NCBI GenBank assembly: GCA_029204225.1
Contig: CM055099.1
Location: 50,272,075-50,323,865, forward strand
Reading direction: 5' to 3'
Origin: Diphasiastrum complanatum
Taxonomy: Eukaryota > Streptophyta > Lycopodiopsida > Lycopodiales > Lycopodiaceae
Length of the DNA stretch: 51,791 nucleotides
Part shown: positions 26,396-37,526 of the stretch, piece after piece
Numbering within the stretch: the first letter of the stretch is position 1
Layout of the letters: every line of letters starts with the position of its first letter
Made by a program: the position numbers and the translations under genes
The notes under the pieces: generated by a model
Databases searched by the model: none
Told to the model about the DNA's origin: nothing
The model's input: the letters and a program-made list of their open reading frames with translations, nothing else

Positions 26396-27010
26396 CAAAT
26401 ATCAGTATATGAAAATTATAGAATTCTTGATTCCAAATTCATATCATAGTGGCATCTTGAAGACATATCAAACGATTAGAAAATTGTTTAAATGGGCTGA
26501 TATAAAAAAAGATTATTTTTACTTATGTGCAAAAATGTACTTATTGTTGGGTCAATAAAGAGGATCATATCAAACAAATAGATCTCTTACATTTATTATC
26601 AGCTTCTAAATATTAATATGGACTTTATACCTTTTTTCTCACAACTTCTTGAGGCTACAATGGCATCTACATGGTGGTAGATAGGTTACAAAATGTGCAC
26701 ATTTCTTGCCTTACAAAATCATTGACAATGTAGCACAAATAGAGCAATTATTATCTAAGAATGTATGATGGAATACCAAAGGAGATAGTGAGACATGGAT
26801 AGCATATTAATTTCCAACTTATGGACACTACTTGGATAAGTTAGGCACTAAGCTATGCTTAAGTATGTCTTTTTATATAGAAACTAATGGACAAACATAA
26901 AGGGTGGTTGGAGTGCTAATTATGACATTTTGTATCAGATAACCAAACAAAGTGGATAGAAAGGTTGTATCTAAATGAAATTTGCTATAATACCATTCCA
27001 CCATATTTGT
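26396..27010 (+). pseudogene. Ty3/gypsy integrase remnant
   Basis: Shows the zinc-binding region (SYHSGILKTYQTIRKLFKW), then TKCAHFLPYKIIDNVAQI of the core, LGTKLCLSMSFYIETNGQT and a stop TAA at 26898-26900 in place of the catalytic Glu of TNGQTERV. In-frame stops and shifts occur elsewhere. Integrase would insert element cDNA. The copy is dead. Confidence 0.85.
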
Positions 27011-27149
27011 TTATCCTATGTGAGCACCTTTTGTGGTCATCATTCATGGTTCTTTATTTCTGGATTCTGATTAAAAATTGTTTCATCTTGTTTTGAAGTT
27101 TTGCATGCAATGTCAATATGAAGCATCGTAATCTAGTATTAAAAGCTTA

Positions 27150-27275
27150 AAATTTGTATTAGATAAAGAGCAATTGGTTTTACAAACTTTTAAACAAGAA
27201 TTTAAAGATGTTTTTCCTTGTAAATTACCTCATGGTTTGTAGCATAATAAAGCAACATCGGATAGAGGTAATACT
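27150..27275 (+). pseudogene. Ty3/gypsy pre-RT fragment
   Basis: A short stretch TFKQEFKDVFPCKLPHGL matches the EFKDVFP..LP.GLPP segment just before gypsy RT. It ends at a stop. It lies after an integrase fragment, so it is from a separate copy or a rearranged one. Confidence 0.6.
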
Positions 27276-27754
27276 TGGTAGCCAACTTGTCTTTTGTGAA
27301 CCATATCAATTTTGACTCGCATATGAAATTTGGCATTCCAAATCAAAGTATAATTCTAAATAGACTTTTCAATTGATACTTTGTTTGATATTTTGTTAAT
27401 GGTAATTTCAATAGACCGTTGACATGCATGTTTAGTCACAAATTTAAAAAATGCACCTCCTAGGTCACAAAATAGAGCTTTTGGCATATATCTTATTATC
27501 ACCATTGGTGGAGAGTGTGGGCAATGTCACATAAGAACTTAAAAATCCCCTTGCTCAAGTACTCACACTTCCTCACCAATCACCAACCATTGTTTGATTG
27601 GTGGTGGAGAAAGAGAAAGGTCTTGGGAGAGGTCCACAATTGAAGTCGCTAATTGGCACAATAGGTGTTGGTTGTTAGAGTCCATGTGAATGATATCTCA
27701 CAAGTGAATGTGGTCCCAACGTCATTTTGAATCTTAATTGTAATAACACTATGA
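27276..27754. other. No recognisable gene
   Basis: No domain seen. Sequence near 27.5-27.7 kb may be LTR of the adjacent Copia fragment, but no border is clear. Confidence 0.45.
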
Positions 27755-28150
27755 TTACTTCTCTCGCATGTGCACATAAGTGCATACCCTAGGGCACACT
27801 CTATGTCTATTGCAAGGTGCCCCTGCCCCCATTAGGGTGGTTTCACATGTTAAAGGCACTGTTTGGGCATTTGGCCTCAATGAGCTGCCAATGCACCATG
27901 TGGCATGGGCAGGGGCAGCAAATGCCAACAAATTTTTTAGATTCATGATCATTTGTTGTATAAATAGATCTTTTGAGTCCTTTATAAGGTACAATAGAGT
28001 CAAAAGACTCCTTTGAACAACACATATGTGATGAGGCACCACTATCGATGTACCATGCTCCATCCTTCTTGAAGGGTGTTGAAGAAAAGCTTGACACCAT
28101 CCTTCGCCTTCACTTGCAAAAAGTAAGCAAAAAGTGGCCGAGGCCACATG
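27755..28150 (-). pseudogene. Ty1/copia protease fragment
   Basis: The minus strand reads KKDGAWYIDSGASSHM, with the aspartic protease active site DSGA, followed by SFDSIVPYKGLK and then a change of frame near 27.92 kb. The protease cleaves the Gag-Pol polyprotein. No integrase or RT follows. Confidence 0.85.
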
Positions 28151-28828
28151 GCCCTACCTTGGTTAAAACATATTTTAAATAGGTTTGTTTTATGGAATAT
28201 AGTGAGTACATATAATGTACATATATATTTTTTATAGAATTTATTGATCATTACTGAAATAAAGTTTCTTTGTATAAGTAAAGATCGTATAGGTTGTATT
28301 TGTCACTTTTGATATTTTTTTAAGTGGAGTTACATGTATGTATATGTGGGGGAACTTTAGGTTTATATCTAACAAGTTGTTAAGGAAAAAAAAAACTATC
28401 TATTTACTTTAACATTTTGAATGTAATAAATATAAAAACATTTTTCATGATGTGTCAAGGAACTTGTTCACTGATAAATTGCATGTGCAAGCAAGTAATA
28501 ATGTGTTTGTTTTTAAGTCCATAAACACAAAATAAAATCTAATATATGAAACTTAAATTTGTAACGATAGTATAATAGTAATTGTGTGTGTTTTTGTTTA
28601 TAATAATAATAATATGGTCATTGTAATATGTGTACATTGTTTGGTAATAAAAATAGTCTAAACACGTAAACATGCTAATTGTCATAATAAATTTATATTA
28701 ATTTGCTTGAAATATGTAATAAACAGGAGAGTGGTCACTCCAATATGCATGTGTTGATCCTGAGGTACTAGATATGGTCTAGTTGACTTCCGTACACAGT
28801 TGTTGCATTTTGAAATTGTAATTTAAAA
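28151..28828. other. No gene; very AT-rich
   Basis: Low-complexity AT-rich DNA with ATA and TG runs. It may hold the 3' end of the helicase-bearing element, but I see no diagnostic terminus. Confidence 0.45.
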
Positions 28829-30800
28829 TCATTGTTGCATACATTTATAAAGTGCATTTAAATGGTCATTTTGACATAGCATATCGATATTAAAGTCACC
28901 AAGAATAATGACAGGAATATGTAATGCAATGTTTGAAAGAATTTTATCTAATGTTTGAATAAAAGATGTTAGGTTTGAATGTGGTTTTTGATATAATATC
29001 ATGATACATAAATGTAATAATAGGCTGGTATTAAATATAGTGTATAAAATTTCTACAGTTTCACTATTATGCATTGTGTATTTTTGAACTGTTTGATTTT
29101 TCTTATATGCTATAGTTATTCCTATGAATTTGTAATTGTTCAATGTACAAAAGAAAGGAAAAAAATATGGGTGCTTTTACATGTTTTTTGTTTTCTGTAG
29201 ACATAATATATGTGATGACATTAGGTCTGGATCGGCATAAATATCAAGAATGTGATTTTGTAAGGATCGAGTATGCAATGAATAGACAATAAGATACGCG
29301 TTACAATGAATTCGGGTGTCAACTATAGACAGATACCATTTTGCCGAGGCACAAAGTCGGTCGTTCTCAATTTAAATTTTTTTATCTAGTTTGAAATTAT
29401 TTGTTTGTAAAGGTAAAATGAAATCTAGGTTGTCTACGTTCTATACACGTGTCAATGCTGTATATGCCAAACCATGTTGTCAAATACAGTTCGGATTAAA
29501 AATCAATGTGTTCATAGTTAGTCCTTGTGCACGACTTATTGTACGTGCAACTGCAAAATGGATTGGAAACTGTTTTCTAGTTACTGTATTTAAAGCTGAG
29601 TGTCCAATTTAAAATTCTTTTACTATTTTGTGACCTAGAGTCCAAGTTTTGTTTATATTGTAAAATTCATATATATGAGAATGTTCATACTTTGCTTTTA
29701 TGCCTATTGTTAGATCAAAAAATTCAATCCATATAATGTCAATTGCTTGAATTGTCATTTTGTGTGAAAAATACCATCTGCACCATGAACAAGTCCATCC
29801 TCAATATCAATATTTGTGCCACAAATTTCGACGAGCATTCTAGTTTTAACTTGTATTGTTTTCAAGAGTGCAGCAATTTGGGCGGGATTATCAGGAATTG
29901 AAATTTTGTTGCTGCACGTATTAGAATGCACGTCGATAGATTGAAAAATAAATGTTTTACCAACTGCATTTTCAAAAGCTTGTCTATTGTATTCATGCAC
30001 AATTTTGTTTGTTTGACATATGTAAGGTGTATTTGGTACAGATAAATATGGTATGTAACAATAACTATTTAATCGATCTAAATCGAGTTTGTTGTGTTGT
30101 GTTTTACGTAGTCTATTTAACACATCAATAAATCTGTATTTTCTTGATGCATTGTTTGTAATAGTTCTAGCATTTGGGTAATGCGTGCTAATAGGATTTT
30201 TCAAATAAATTTGTTGTTTTGTATTTCAATTCAAATATCCAAGAATCACGTATGGGCCCAACCTGAAACATGTCACCACATGTAATGACATCAAGGCCTC
30301 CAAAAAACTCATCTGGTTTATGTTTGATTGCATGTAGTCGTTGATCTGCAAATTGGAATGTTCTATGACCAATCAAGAATATTTCATCAAGTACTACAAG
30401 CTGTAAATCTTGGTATTTAATTGAAAGTTCTTGTAACGTATCAGAAGACAATGATGTAAGATGTATTGTATTTATAAGAATATGAAGGGCTGAATGAATT
30501 ATAGTACCATGTATATTGAAAGCTGTTTTTCCGGTATATGCTGATAATAAGACTTTTGATAATTCAACACTAGTTGATTTAAACTTGTAGTAATGACATA
30601 GTAAACCTTGTACCAAAGCTAACAAGGTAAATGTTTTACCAGTCCCTGCACCACGGTTAAAAACAAATGAATTTTTTTTGTTTTGGTTGGGTTTGTTTGC
30701 GATACATAATATCTGTAAAAATGAGGTGTTGTTCCATATTTAATGATCGTATATACTCAAAATATTTATTTTCGTCGAGAATATTATATGTTAGATGTTC
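28829..30800 (-). pseudogene. Helentron-type PIF1 helicase plus EEP endonuclease, decayed
   Basis: On the minus strand the N-terminal edge reads FEYIRSLNMEQHLIFTDIM (about 30.74 kb). A shift in an A-run near 30.67 kb leads to NRGAGTGKTFTLLALVQGL with Walker A GAGTGKT (30632-30652). Then come KTAFNIHGTIIHSALHI, the Walker B region LVVLDEI, GGLDVITCGDMFQV, DVLNRLRKTQHN, IQVKTRMLVEICGTN and the C-terminal SRAQGLTM..AYTALTRV (29.6-29.33 kb). It continues into an EEP domain: SLQNHILDIYADPDLMSSH, ILCLQ followed by Lys where the metal-binding Glu belongs (29192-29194), and ILGDFNIDM (28.89 kb). A PIF1 helicase followed by an AP-endonuclease-like domain is the Helentron layout. The HUH replication initiator is not found. 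Several stops and shifts indicate a dead copy. Confidence 0.85.
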
Positions 30801-32205
30801 CTATGTCAGTTTTTTTGTTTTGTATTTGTTTTTTTGTAGGAATATCAAGGTTGATATTATAACAACATGTGTGTTCATTGTAATCTAATATGTTCATGTT
30901 CAAAGATGATGTGCTCGTTGACGAAGATGTGTTCTGTTGTGAATCACCTATAGATGTATCCAAACAAGATTGTAATTATAATGAAATGTTTTGCAATTTT
31001 GTTCTATTATAAAATAATAATAATTGTAAGCATTTTTGTATGTAGAAAACGGTTCTTGTATTGTGTTCTCTGATTTGAAAATGGCTTGTATAATAGTAAT
31101 TGTTCACGATAAAAATTCATGGGATCTCTATGTATGTTATAGTGTACATATCAAATTATTTTTATAGCCTAGCTATGTTTTGTATTTCTATTACTTGTAA
31201 TTGATATCTTTTGAAATGAAGTTTTTTTTGGATGCAATCAAGTATAGCAAGGTTCTAGAAAAAAAATATGTTGATTTATTTACAAAATCCATATATGGGT
31301 ACGATTTCAAGTATTGAATCTCCTTATATTTCTTTCGTTGCATGTTACATGAACGAAGACATAAAGTATACATATCTAAGAACTACCAATATTAAGTAGT
31401 TAGAAACTTTCTTTTTGTACATGTGTTTTTTATTTGCTATTTCATTGCATGGGTAATAAAATACAAAACTTTAATGTATTTTATAACCTCAAAAGAAATA
31501 TCTTGATCAAAATCATTTTAGATTTTATTTAATTACAGTGATCACAAAACATTTTAGACATTCGAAATGAATAAAGATATATATTGAGTTTTGCAATAAG
31601 ATATAGATAAATTATGTAAATTGGTGGATATATAAACAAACATACATAGTATTACGTGTATGCGAGTAGTTTACTTTCTACAACAAAGTATATACTATAG
31701 TATTAACGAACTGCCAACTATATGTACCATCATATGTGCACAAGTTTTTAATTCTATATGTATAAGTTAATATCGAATGAAACTCATTTTTTTGTTTGTT
31801 TTGGTACAACACAAATAGTAATAACAATGTGCACGTAACTAAGACATCCTAAGTTTATGTTCAAGAGAATGAGCTAGTTTGGTCTCGATATAATATTCGC
31901 TATTAAAACTAGAAATCATGATGTATATAAACAAGCACTATAATATGTATTTGAGCATGATAGGAAATCAAGAGAACATGAAAAGAGGGGTTTTAAAAAT
32001 CTTAAACTTATAAAAACAAATATTGAACTTGGCATAATTCTTTTCACTATGTCAAGTTACTACGTAGATATTACAAAATATACGAATTCACGTTAGCATT
32101 CAATATTTTGAATATCGAAATACCAGTTAGACAATACACAAATCAATATTCTTACAAAGCAACAAGTATTTTCAAACGTGTTTAAAATTTATATGTCATT
32201 GTATT
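30801..32205. other. No recognised gene; AT-rich spacer
   Basis: About 1.4 kb between the helicase and the upstream gene. A small plus-strand frame at 30.89-31.01 kb and a 60-codon minus frame at 31.19-31.37 kb have no known match. If the element were complete, a Rep/HUH domain would be expected here, and none is visible. Confidence 0.5.
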
Positions 32206-33932
32206 TTACATACTCGTTTGTAACGCACGGTAACACAAATCCATGCGTTCGAGATAATGATCTTGTGAATTTTCTAAACACTCATGTTCAATTTCTAAGA
32301 ATTTTTGTTGCACCATTCGTTCAAATAGTATATGTTCTTCAATTGGTAAATCTCGGATTTTTATGTATAACAATATATCTACTCCATCTGCTAAAAGTAT
32401 ATTTGGATTAAACCAATCTTGTATTTTTGGACGACATCCCTTGGGTAACTTGCATGGAATCCATTTGATAAGAAAATCAGTATAGAATCCGGCAAGTCGA
32501 ATAGCTGGATCTAAATAGTGCGTGGCTTTGTCAACAAAGACTTGTAAGTTTGACATTGTCTCTTTAAACGCCGTAAAATTTCTTGAAATAACAGGCCAAC
32601 GAAATAACAAATTGCTATAACTAGAACTGGGTCGTCGTATTTGAAATGTTTCCTCTGATACTGGTTGTTGTAAAGGTGGAACACTAATGTTGTCACGTAA
32701 CATGTATAGTTTATGTTCAATGGTTGACAATTCACTTTTCAAAACAGAAATATCAGCTTGTAGTACAATCTTTTGTCTTTCTAGTTCATTGGCAACACAC
32801 AAATGAGATTCAACAAATGCGACTGGAGAAGATTGTACATGGGAATCCATACAAGTTGATATCACATGTCCATCAACACCTTGGTAATAAGTTGGGCCAG
32901 GACTGCATCATTCAAATACAATAATTAATATAAAATAGACATAAAATGATCTTGCTTTCTATTTAATAATTTTAGCTAAACAATTTAAACTTGTACAAGG
33001 TCTTTCATTGAAATAGACATACCTGTTTTTTTTCTGACACGTTTGATATTCAAGTAAACTAAGAATGTATTCGGTAGTTTCCACGAATATGTCAATGTCT
33101 GTAGCAATTTTGTGATGACGTTGTTGTAACTCACGATGCGCTACATGAACAATGTCAATGATGCAAGCCCAATTTACAGCTATAGTATTTGTCGTGGGGT
33201 GTTTTCCCTGATAGATACAAGCTGCAATACTACTCCAATGCATTTTTAGCTTGATTAATATGAACAGACTATTTTGTCTACAATAAAATAACATAACGCC
33301 TGGAATACACAATTTTGTATTTTTGAGACATCTAGAAGGCCTTTCTCAATAAAAGGCAGCTGTTCACCAACTATGGAATTGTAGTCATTTTGTGTCAATA
33401 TTGGAAAACTAAAAACATCCGGAGTTTCGTACGAAATATCAAACAATGCACAAAAATGACAAAATTGCGTCTTTGTTTGGCAAAGTGTAATGTCTGTAAA
33501 TACATTGTTCCAAAACAAGCTATTACAAAGAACATCAATTGTCTCTTTTGTCAATGCATGTTTTCGAGCTAGTTTTCCCTGTATCTCCAGTATCAATGCG
33601 AGTACATATTCCACGTTGTTGTATTGTGAGCGATGACAATATGTATTGCTTAGGTATGAACTTCGTATCACCCATTCAAATGCTGGATTATAAAAAAACA
33701 CAGTATAATCGTGTATTGGAAGCAATAGAAACTGTCGACGGCCAGGATTAGTACTTTTGGAAAGCTTGATTGTAGATAGGACTTGTCGACGAGAGTTGAT
33801 CACAATTTTTTTAGGAATGTCGCGATGAGCGACATTTTCTTCTAAAACCATCCATGACAATGATGACTCTACAAAATACCTTTCTTCATTGATGGGTACC
33901 CTATTTATAAACGTATGTTGTTTACCAGACAT
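32206..33932 (-). CDS. Unrecognised three-exon gene, about 505 aa
   Basis: Minus strand. Exon 1 runs 33932-33311 from the ATG of MSGKQHTFINRV. Intron 1 (33310-33222, 89 nt) begins GTGTAT and ends TTGCAG. Exon 2 is 33221-33023. Intron 2 (33022-32903, 120 nt) begins GTATGT after CAG and ends GATGCAG. Exon 3 is 32902-32206, with a TAA stop. All joins keep frame and no stop occurs, while the neighbouring genes are broken. Exon 1 holds a Phe/Tyr-rich region with a CHFCALF cysteine pair. Exon 3 begins SPGPTYYQGVDGHV and has a probable coiled coil (ELERQKIVLQADISVLKSEL) and a Trp/Pro-rich part. I recognise no family. A further upstream exon is possible: the in-frame TAG just upstream forms part of an acceptor-like TCTTGTAG. 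That side is cut by the Copia LTR at 34184. Function unknown; perhaps accessory to the helicase element. Confidence 0.6.
32903..33022 (-). other. Predicted intron 2, 120 nt
   Basis: The donor CAG|GTATGT is a close match to the plant consensus and the acceptor is GATGCAG. Removal joins an AG remainder to T and keeps the frame into exon 3. Confidence 0.6.
33222..33310 (-). other. Predicted intron 1, 89 nt
   Basis: Donor ATT|GTGTAT, acceptor TATTGCAG. The exon frames differ by phase and only splicing reconciles them. A frameshift mutation is the alternative. Confidence 0.5.
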
Positions 33933-34308
33933 GGTCTGCACTTTTAAACTTGGTTTCTACAAGATACAATTTGAAGTCAAATAATTGTGACAAGTGAACG
34001 ACTCATCATGATATGTAATTGATAGTGATCTTGCATAATACAAAATGTGTAATAAATAATCATGCAGATCATATGTAATGTCTCTGAATTTAAAGATACA
34101 AAAATATAAATTGAACATTAAATAAAACTTGAAACAAAGATTTGTAAACTTCATAGAATTTTTAAAACTGGTAGACATGTATATGTTAGGAATTAATGTT
34201 TATTTGACACCCCTTAATGATAGTTTAGCCATGCCTACGTGCTATTTTTAGGGGCCATTCTATTTATAATGAATTCAGTTTTTATATTTATGCATGTAGG
34301 TGGGCGCA

Positions 34309-34317
34309 CTATAAATA
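34309..34317 (+). promoter_or_regulatory. TATA-like box in LTR
   Basis: CTATAAATA lies about 11 bases before the hairpin arm. A start site 25-35 bases downstream would put the hairpin at the RNA 5' end. Confidence 0.5.
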
Positions 34318-34319
34318 GA

Positions 34320-34402
34320 TTACTAATAATACTACCTATATATGGTAAGAACTTAAAACCTCATTCTTAGTTCTTACCATATATAGGTAGTATTACTAGT
34401 AA
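34320..34402. repeat. 34-bp inverted repeat, 15-nt loop
   Basis: The left arm 34320-34353 and right arm 34369-34402 are reverse complements except for one base. The shared core is ACTACCTATATATGGTAAGA. Confidence 0.95.
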
Positions 34403-34629
34403 ATAACTTTTTGCTATTTTGTTATTTACTTTAGGCTCATTAGCTTTTATCAATCATCAGAGAAACTATATAAGAAGTTTGGCACCCCACCTCAATTATT
34501 CCATTCAATTCAATGAGCTAGAGCATTTGCTCAATTCTCCTATGATCTGTTTTCTCTCTATGTTTGGTTTTGTGAGAGTGCTAGTAGGACTAGTATCTCC
34601 ATCTAGAATTTGTATTTCAAATTCTGACA

Positions 34630-34641
34630 TGGTATCAGAGC
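34630..34641 (+). promoter_or_regulatory. Primer-binding site, initiator-Met tRNA
   Basis: TGGTATCAGAGC immediately follows the LTR. It is the classic plant Copia primer site. Confidence 0.92.
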
Positions 34642-35413
34642 AGGTTTTGTGTGAGAGAGAGTTTGTTTGCAGGGTTGCAACCAGATCTGATTGGAGGAGC
34701 TGTTGAGCTGGGCTATTGTTGAAAGCAGTTCACTGGAATCAAAGATTTTGGACTATTGATTGCTGCTTGCCCGCCAGAATTGCTCGCGACAGATTATTGT
34801 TCGCGATAGTTTTGACAGGATCGATTCTTGCTGTCTACAGATTGATCACATACTCGAAAGATTATTGATTCATGAAAGATTCGCAAAATCTTCAAGATTT
34901 GCGAAAGCTTTGAGATTTGTGAAATCTTAGAGATTTGCGAGATTCTTTACAGAGTTTCAAAATTCGCGACATCTTCTGGTAGTGCCTTCTCAGCATCGAC
35001 ATCTTCTGGTAGTGCCTTCTCAAAGGAAGAAGATTTTGGGTTCATTGATTCAAGAGCTTCAAAGCACATGACACCTATGCGAGACTGGCTGTCTAATTTG
35101 CGAAAGCTTCACGAAAGATTTGCAAAAGAGTTTCAAAATTCATGACAGATTCAAGATTCGCGATAGATTCGAGAATAATTCGCTACAATGAGAGAAAGAC
35201 AACAAATTCGCGAAAGATTTGCGACATGTGATAGCTTAGGTGACGAATTCGCAAAAGATTCGAGATTGATGACAGAAAGGTGACAGATTAGGCAACAGAT
35301 TCACAAAAGATTTGAGAAGATTCACGAAAGATTCGAGATTGGTGACGGATTCACAACAGATTCACGAAAGATTAGACTATTGGTGGATCCGAGATTTGTT
35401 ACATATCAGAATA
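34642..35413 (+). other. Copia leader packed with TTCGCGAA-like repeats
   Basis: Before gag, many degenerate copies of AGATTCGCGAAAG occur, mostly from 34.84 to 35.38 kb. A 30-bp direct repeat (CGACATCTTCTGGTAGTGCC..., 34967 and 34997) also lies here. It could be a packaging or structured leader. Short frames in it are not credible. Confidence 0.7.
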
Positions 35414-36293
35414 ATGGCAGGATTGAACGACGTTGTGTTGCTAGAGTCCAGCAAGCTAGATGGAACAAACTATAGCATATGGAAATTCAAGATGCAAAAT
35501 ATTCTCCAAGATAGAGGATATTGGGAGATCGTCACAATTGTCGAGATATCTCCTACCATTGAGAGAGAGAGTTGCGGGAGTATCAGACACATAGAAGTAA
35601 AGCTCATCATATCATCAACTTATCAGCTAAAGATATGTTTATACCTCATATCAGAGATGTTGCTGGACCCATATACTGAAGAACTTGTATGAGAGAGTAA
35701 ATCATTCACAAATCCTATTCTTGACTAATAAGCTTTACATGTTGAAGATGAGTTCAGGAGAATCAATAATGGACCACTTTATTCGAGTGGAAGATCTAAG
35801 AGGCCAACTTATCGCAGTTGGAGAAAGTGTTCAAGATCCAGTTTTGGTATCCATTGTACTTAATAGTCTACTTTTGGCCTATCAAAATTTTGTAATGATG
35901 CTATCATTAAAAGAAACGAGACCTTATTTCGATGAGCTAAATGCCATCCTACTACAGGAAGAAATGAGACGACAAAATATTGTCAACAGAGATGATTTCA
36001 AAGAACAGGCATTTCTGGCAAAGAAGCAAGAGTGAAGTTCCAAGAAGGGTGGCAAAGGAAAGAAGAAGAAAAAAAAGTAGCAAGTTATGGAGGAGAATCA
36101 ATCAAATTAGTCAGAAGATGGAAAGAAAGTGGTCCGAAAAGAAAATTGGAACATTTGCGAAAAATCAAAACATTATGCAAAGGAGTGCTGGCACAACAAA
36201 TTCAAGAAAAAGCAGGATGAAAATTTTGCTAAAGAAGAAGAAACTGCTGGAGGGTTTTCAGATCCCAAGACAACTCTAACCCTGGTTAATAAG
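35414..36293 (+). pseudogene. Ty1/copia gag, frameshifted
   Basis: The ATG at 35414 opens MAGLNDVVLLESSKLDGTNY, the usual Copia Gag start (LDGTNY..WK..M). After a shift near 35.69 kb it continues VNHSQILFLTNKLYMLKM, SIMDHFIRVEDLRGQL, SLLLAYQNFVMML and EEMRRQNI. A further shift near 36.03 kb gives a knuckle-like W-x2-C-x4-H-x4-C in which the first Cys is Trp. It ends LVNK-stop. Gag would form the particle. No protease, integrase or RT follows, so the element is gag-only or truncated. Confidence 0.85.
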
Positions 36294-37014
36294 TGAGAGG
36301 GATTTGGCACCCTGCGTGTGTAAGTCCAACCCGATAATCACATAGAGATTTGATTAATTAGAAAGTCAATAAAAGGACTTTAGGCCTTTTTGTAGGACTT
36401 TTAATGTCGTAGGGCCTAAATGTCAAGTTCGTGAATAAAGTTGGGTTTTTCTCCAATTTGGATAGTTCTCACTCTTTTTTTAATTTGAATAATTAGGGAG
36501 GCAAAAATGGACCAATAGGATTCAAAGGCTAGGGTCCTCCTCTCTATTATAAAAAGAGACCAACTTGAGTTCCTACACATGTTCATTTCCTCATTTCAGT
36601 AAAGCAGATTGGTTCTTTCCAGAAATGGATTGATGAATGTCCTTGCTCTCTATCACTTTTCCTCCATCTCTCATGCTTATTTGTGTTTTGCTAATTTAAT
36701 TGGCTTATCATTCACCTAAATCTAGTCTTGAATCAACTTAATGAAAATCAAATAAGATTTTAAATCAAAACTCGAAAAACATTGCATCACATAGATTCAT
36801 TCACAGAATAGTGGAAGCACTGAGGGTTCAAGATTCTTTTCTTATCATTATGCAAATCCAATTGGCCAATGCCAATTACATATACAATGGATTCCAATAG
36901 GGGTCTCAGCTTTAGGAACATCAACTTACATAAACTTAGCTCATATTCCTTGTTCTTAATTCCATATCTAACTTAACAAAAGCATAGAAATTTTTTCATA
37001 AGTCTTAATCTTTC
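36294..37014. other. No gene; promoter-like stretch
   Basis: Contains a TATA-like ATTATAAAAAGAG at about 36.55 kb and LTR-like composition, but no border or primer site was identified. Confidence 0.45.
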
Positions 37015-37385
37015 CGACATGCAATCATGTTGGATCTTAGATTCTTGTCATGCAATCCAAGTGGATCTTAGATTCTTGACATGCAATCATAAGAGTTCTT
37101 AGATTCTTGACATGCAACAATCATGAAGTGACATGCATGGTCATTCAACAATGCATGGTGTGACTTGCAAGCTTCAAATCTAACATGCAAACTTCAAATC
37201 TGACATGCAAGATCTAGATCTGACTTGATGGACAATAGGCCATTGATGGTATGACATGCAAGCTTCAAATGTGACATGAAAGCTCTAGATCTGACATGCA
37301 TAGACAATAGGCCACTGATGGCATGACATGCAAGCTCTAGATCTGACATGCATAGACAATAGGCCACAGATAGCCTGACATGCAA
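37015..37385. repeat. Array of TGACATGCA-containing short repeats
   Basis: About a dozen copies of (T)GACATGCA, some in longer units. GACAATAGGCCA recurs at 37231, 37303 and 37355 with CTCTAGATCTGACATGCAT before it, and CTTAGATTCTTGACATGCAA recurs near 37.05-37.11 kb. Confidence 0.85.
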
Positions 37386-37438
37386 AAGTACTGATCAACC
37401 ATTCTTACATATGGGTAACAGTTTCAAGAGCATACCAT

Positions 37439-37442
<4 letters not shown>

Positions 37443-37521
<79 letters not shown>
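37443..37521. repeat. (GA)39 microsatellite
   Basis: Unbroken GA dinucleotides for 79 bases. Ser-Leu repeat frames here are artefacts. Confidence 0.98.

Positions 37522-37526
<5 letters not shown>

Larger units (their letters stand above)
34184..34629 (+). mobile_element. Copia 5' LTR (446 bp) with internal hairpin
   Basis: Starts TGTTAGG, ends TTCTGACA, and is followed directly by an initiator-Met tRNA primer site. TATA-like boxes are at 34309-34317 (CTATAAATA) and 34466-34474 (CTATATAAG). A near-perfect 34-bp hairpin lies just after the first TATA box. No 3' partner LTR was found in the window. Confidence 0.85.

Noticed and set aside
27780-28016. 78-codon plus frame
   Set aside because: It is the shadow of the Copia protease fragment on the minus strand.
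28829-29143. LINE endonuclease as the source of the GDFN motif
   Set aside because: It follows directly on a PIF1 helicase C-terminus on the same strand, with no LINE reverse transcriptase nearby. The Helentron layout fits better.
33957-34178. 73-codon minus frame upstream of the unknown gene
   Set aside because: No clear splice join into the gene and a low-complexity hydrophobic peptide. An upstream exon cannot be excluded.
37015-37385. CRISPR-like array
   Set aside because: Units and spacers are irregular and the genome is eukaryotic. It is a minisatellite-type array.
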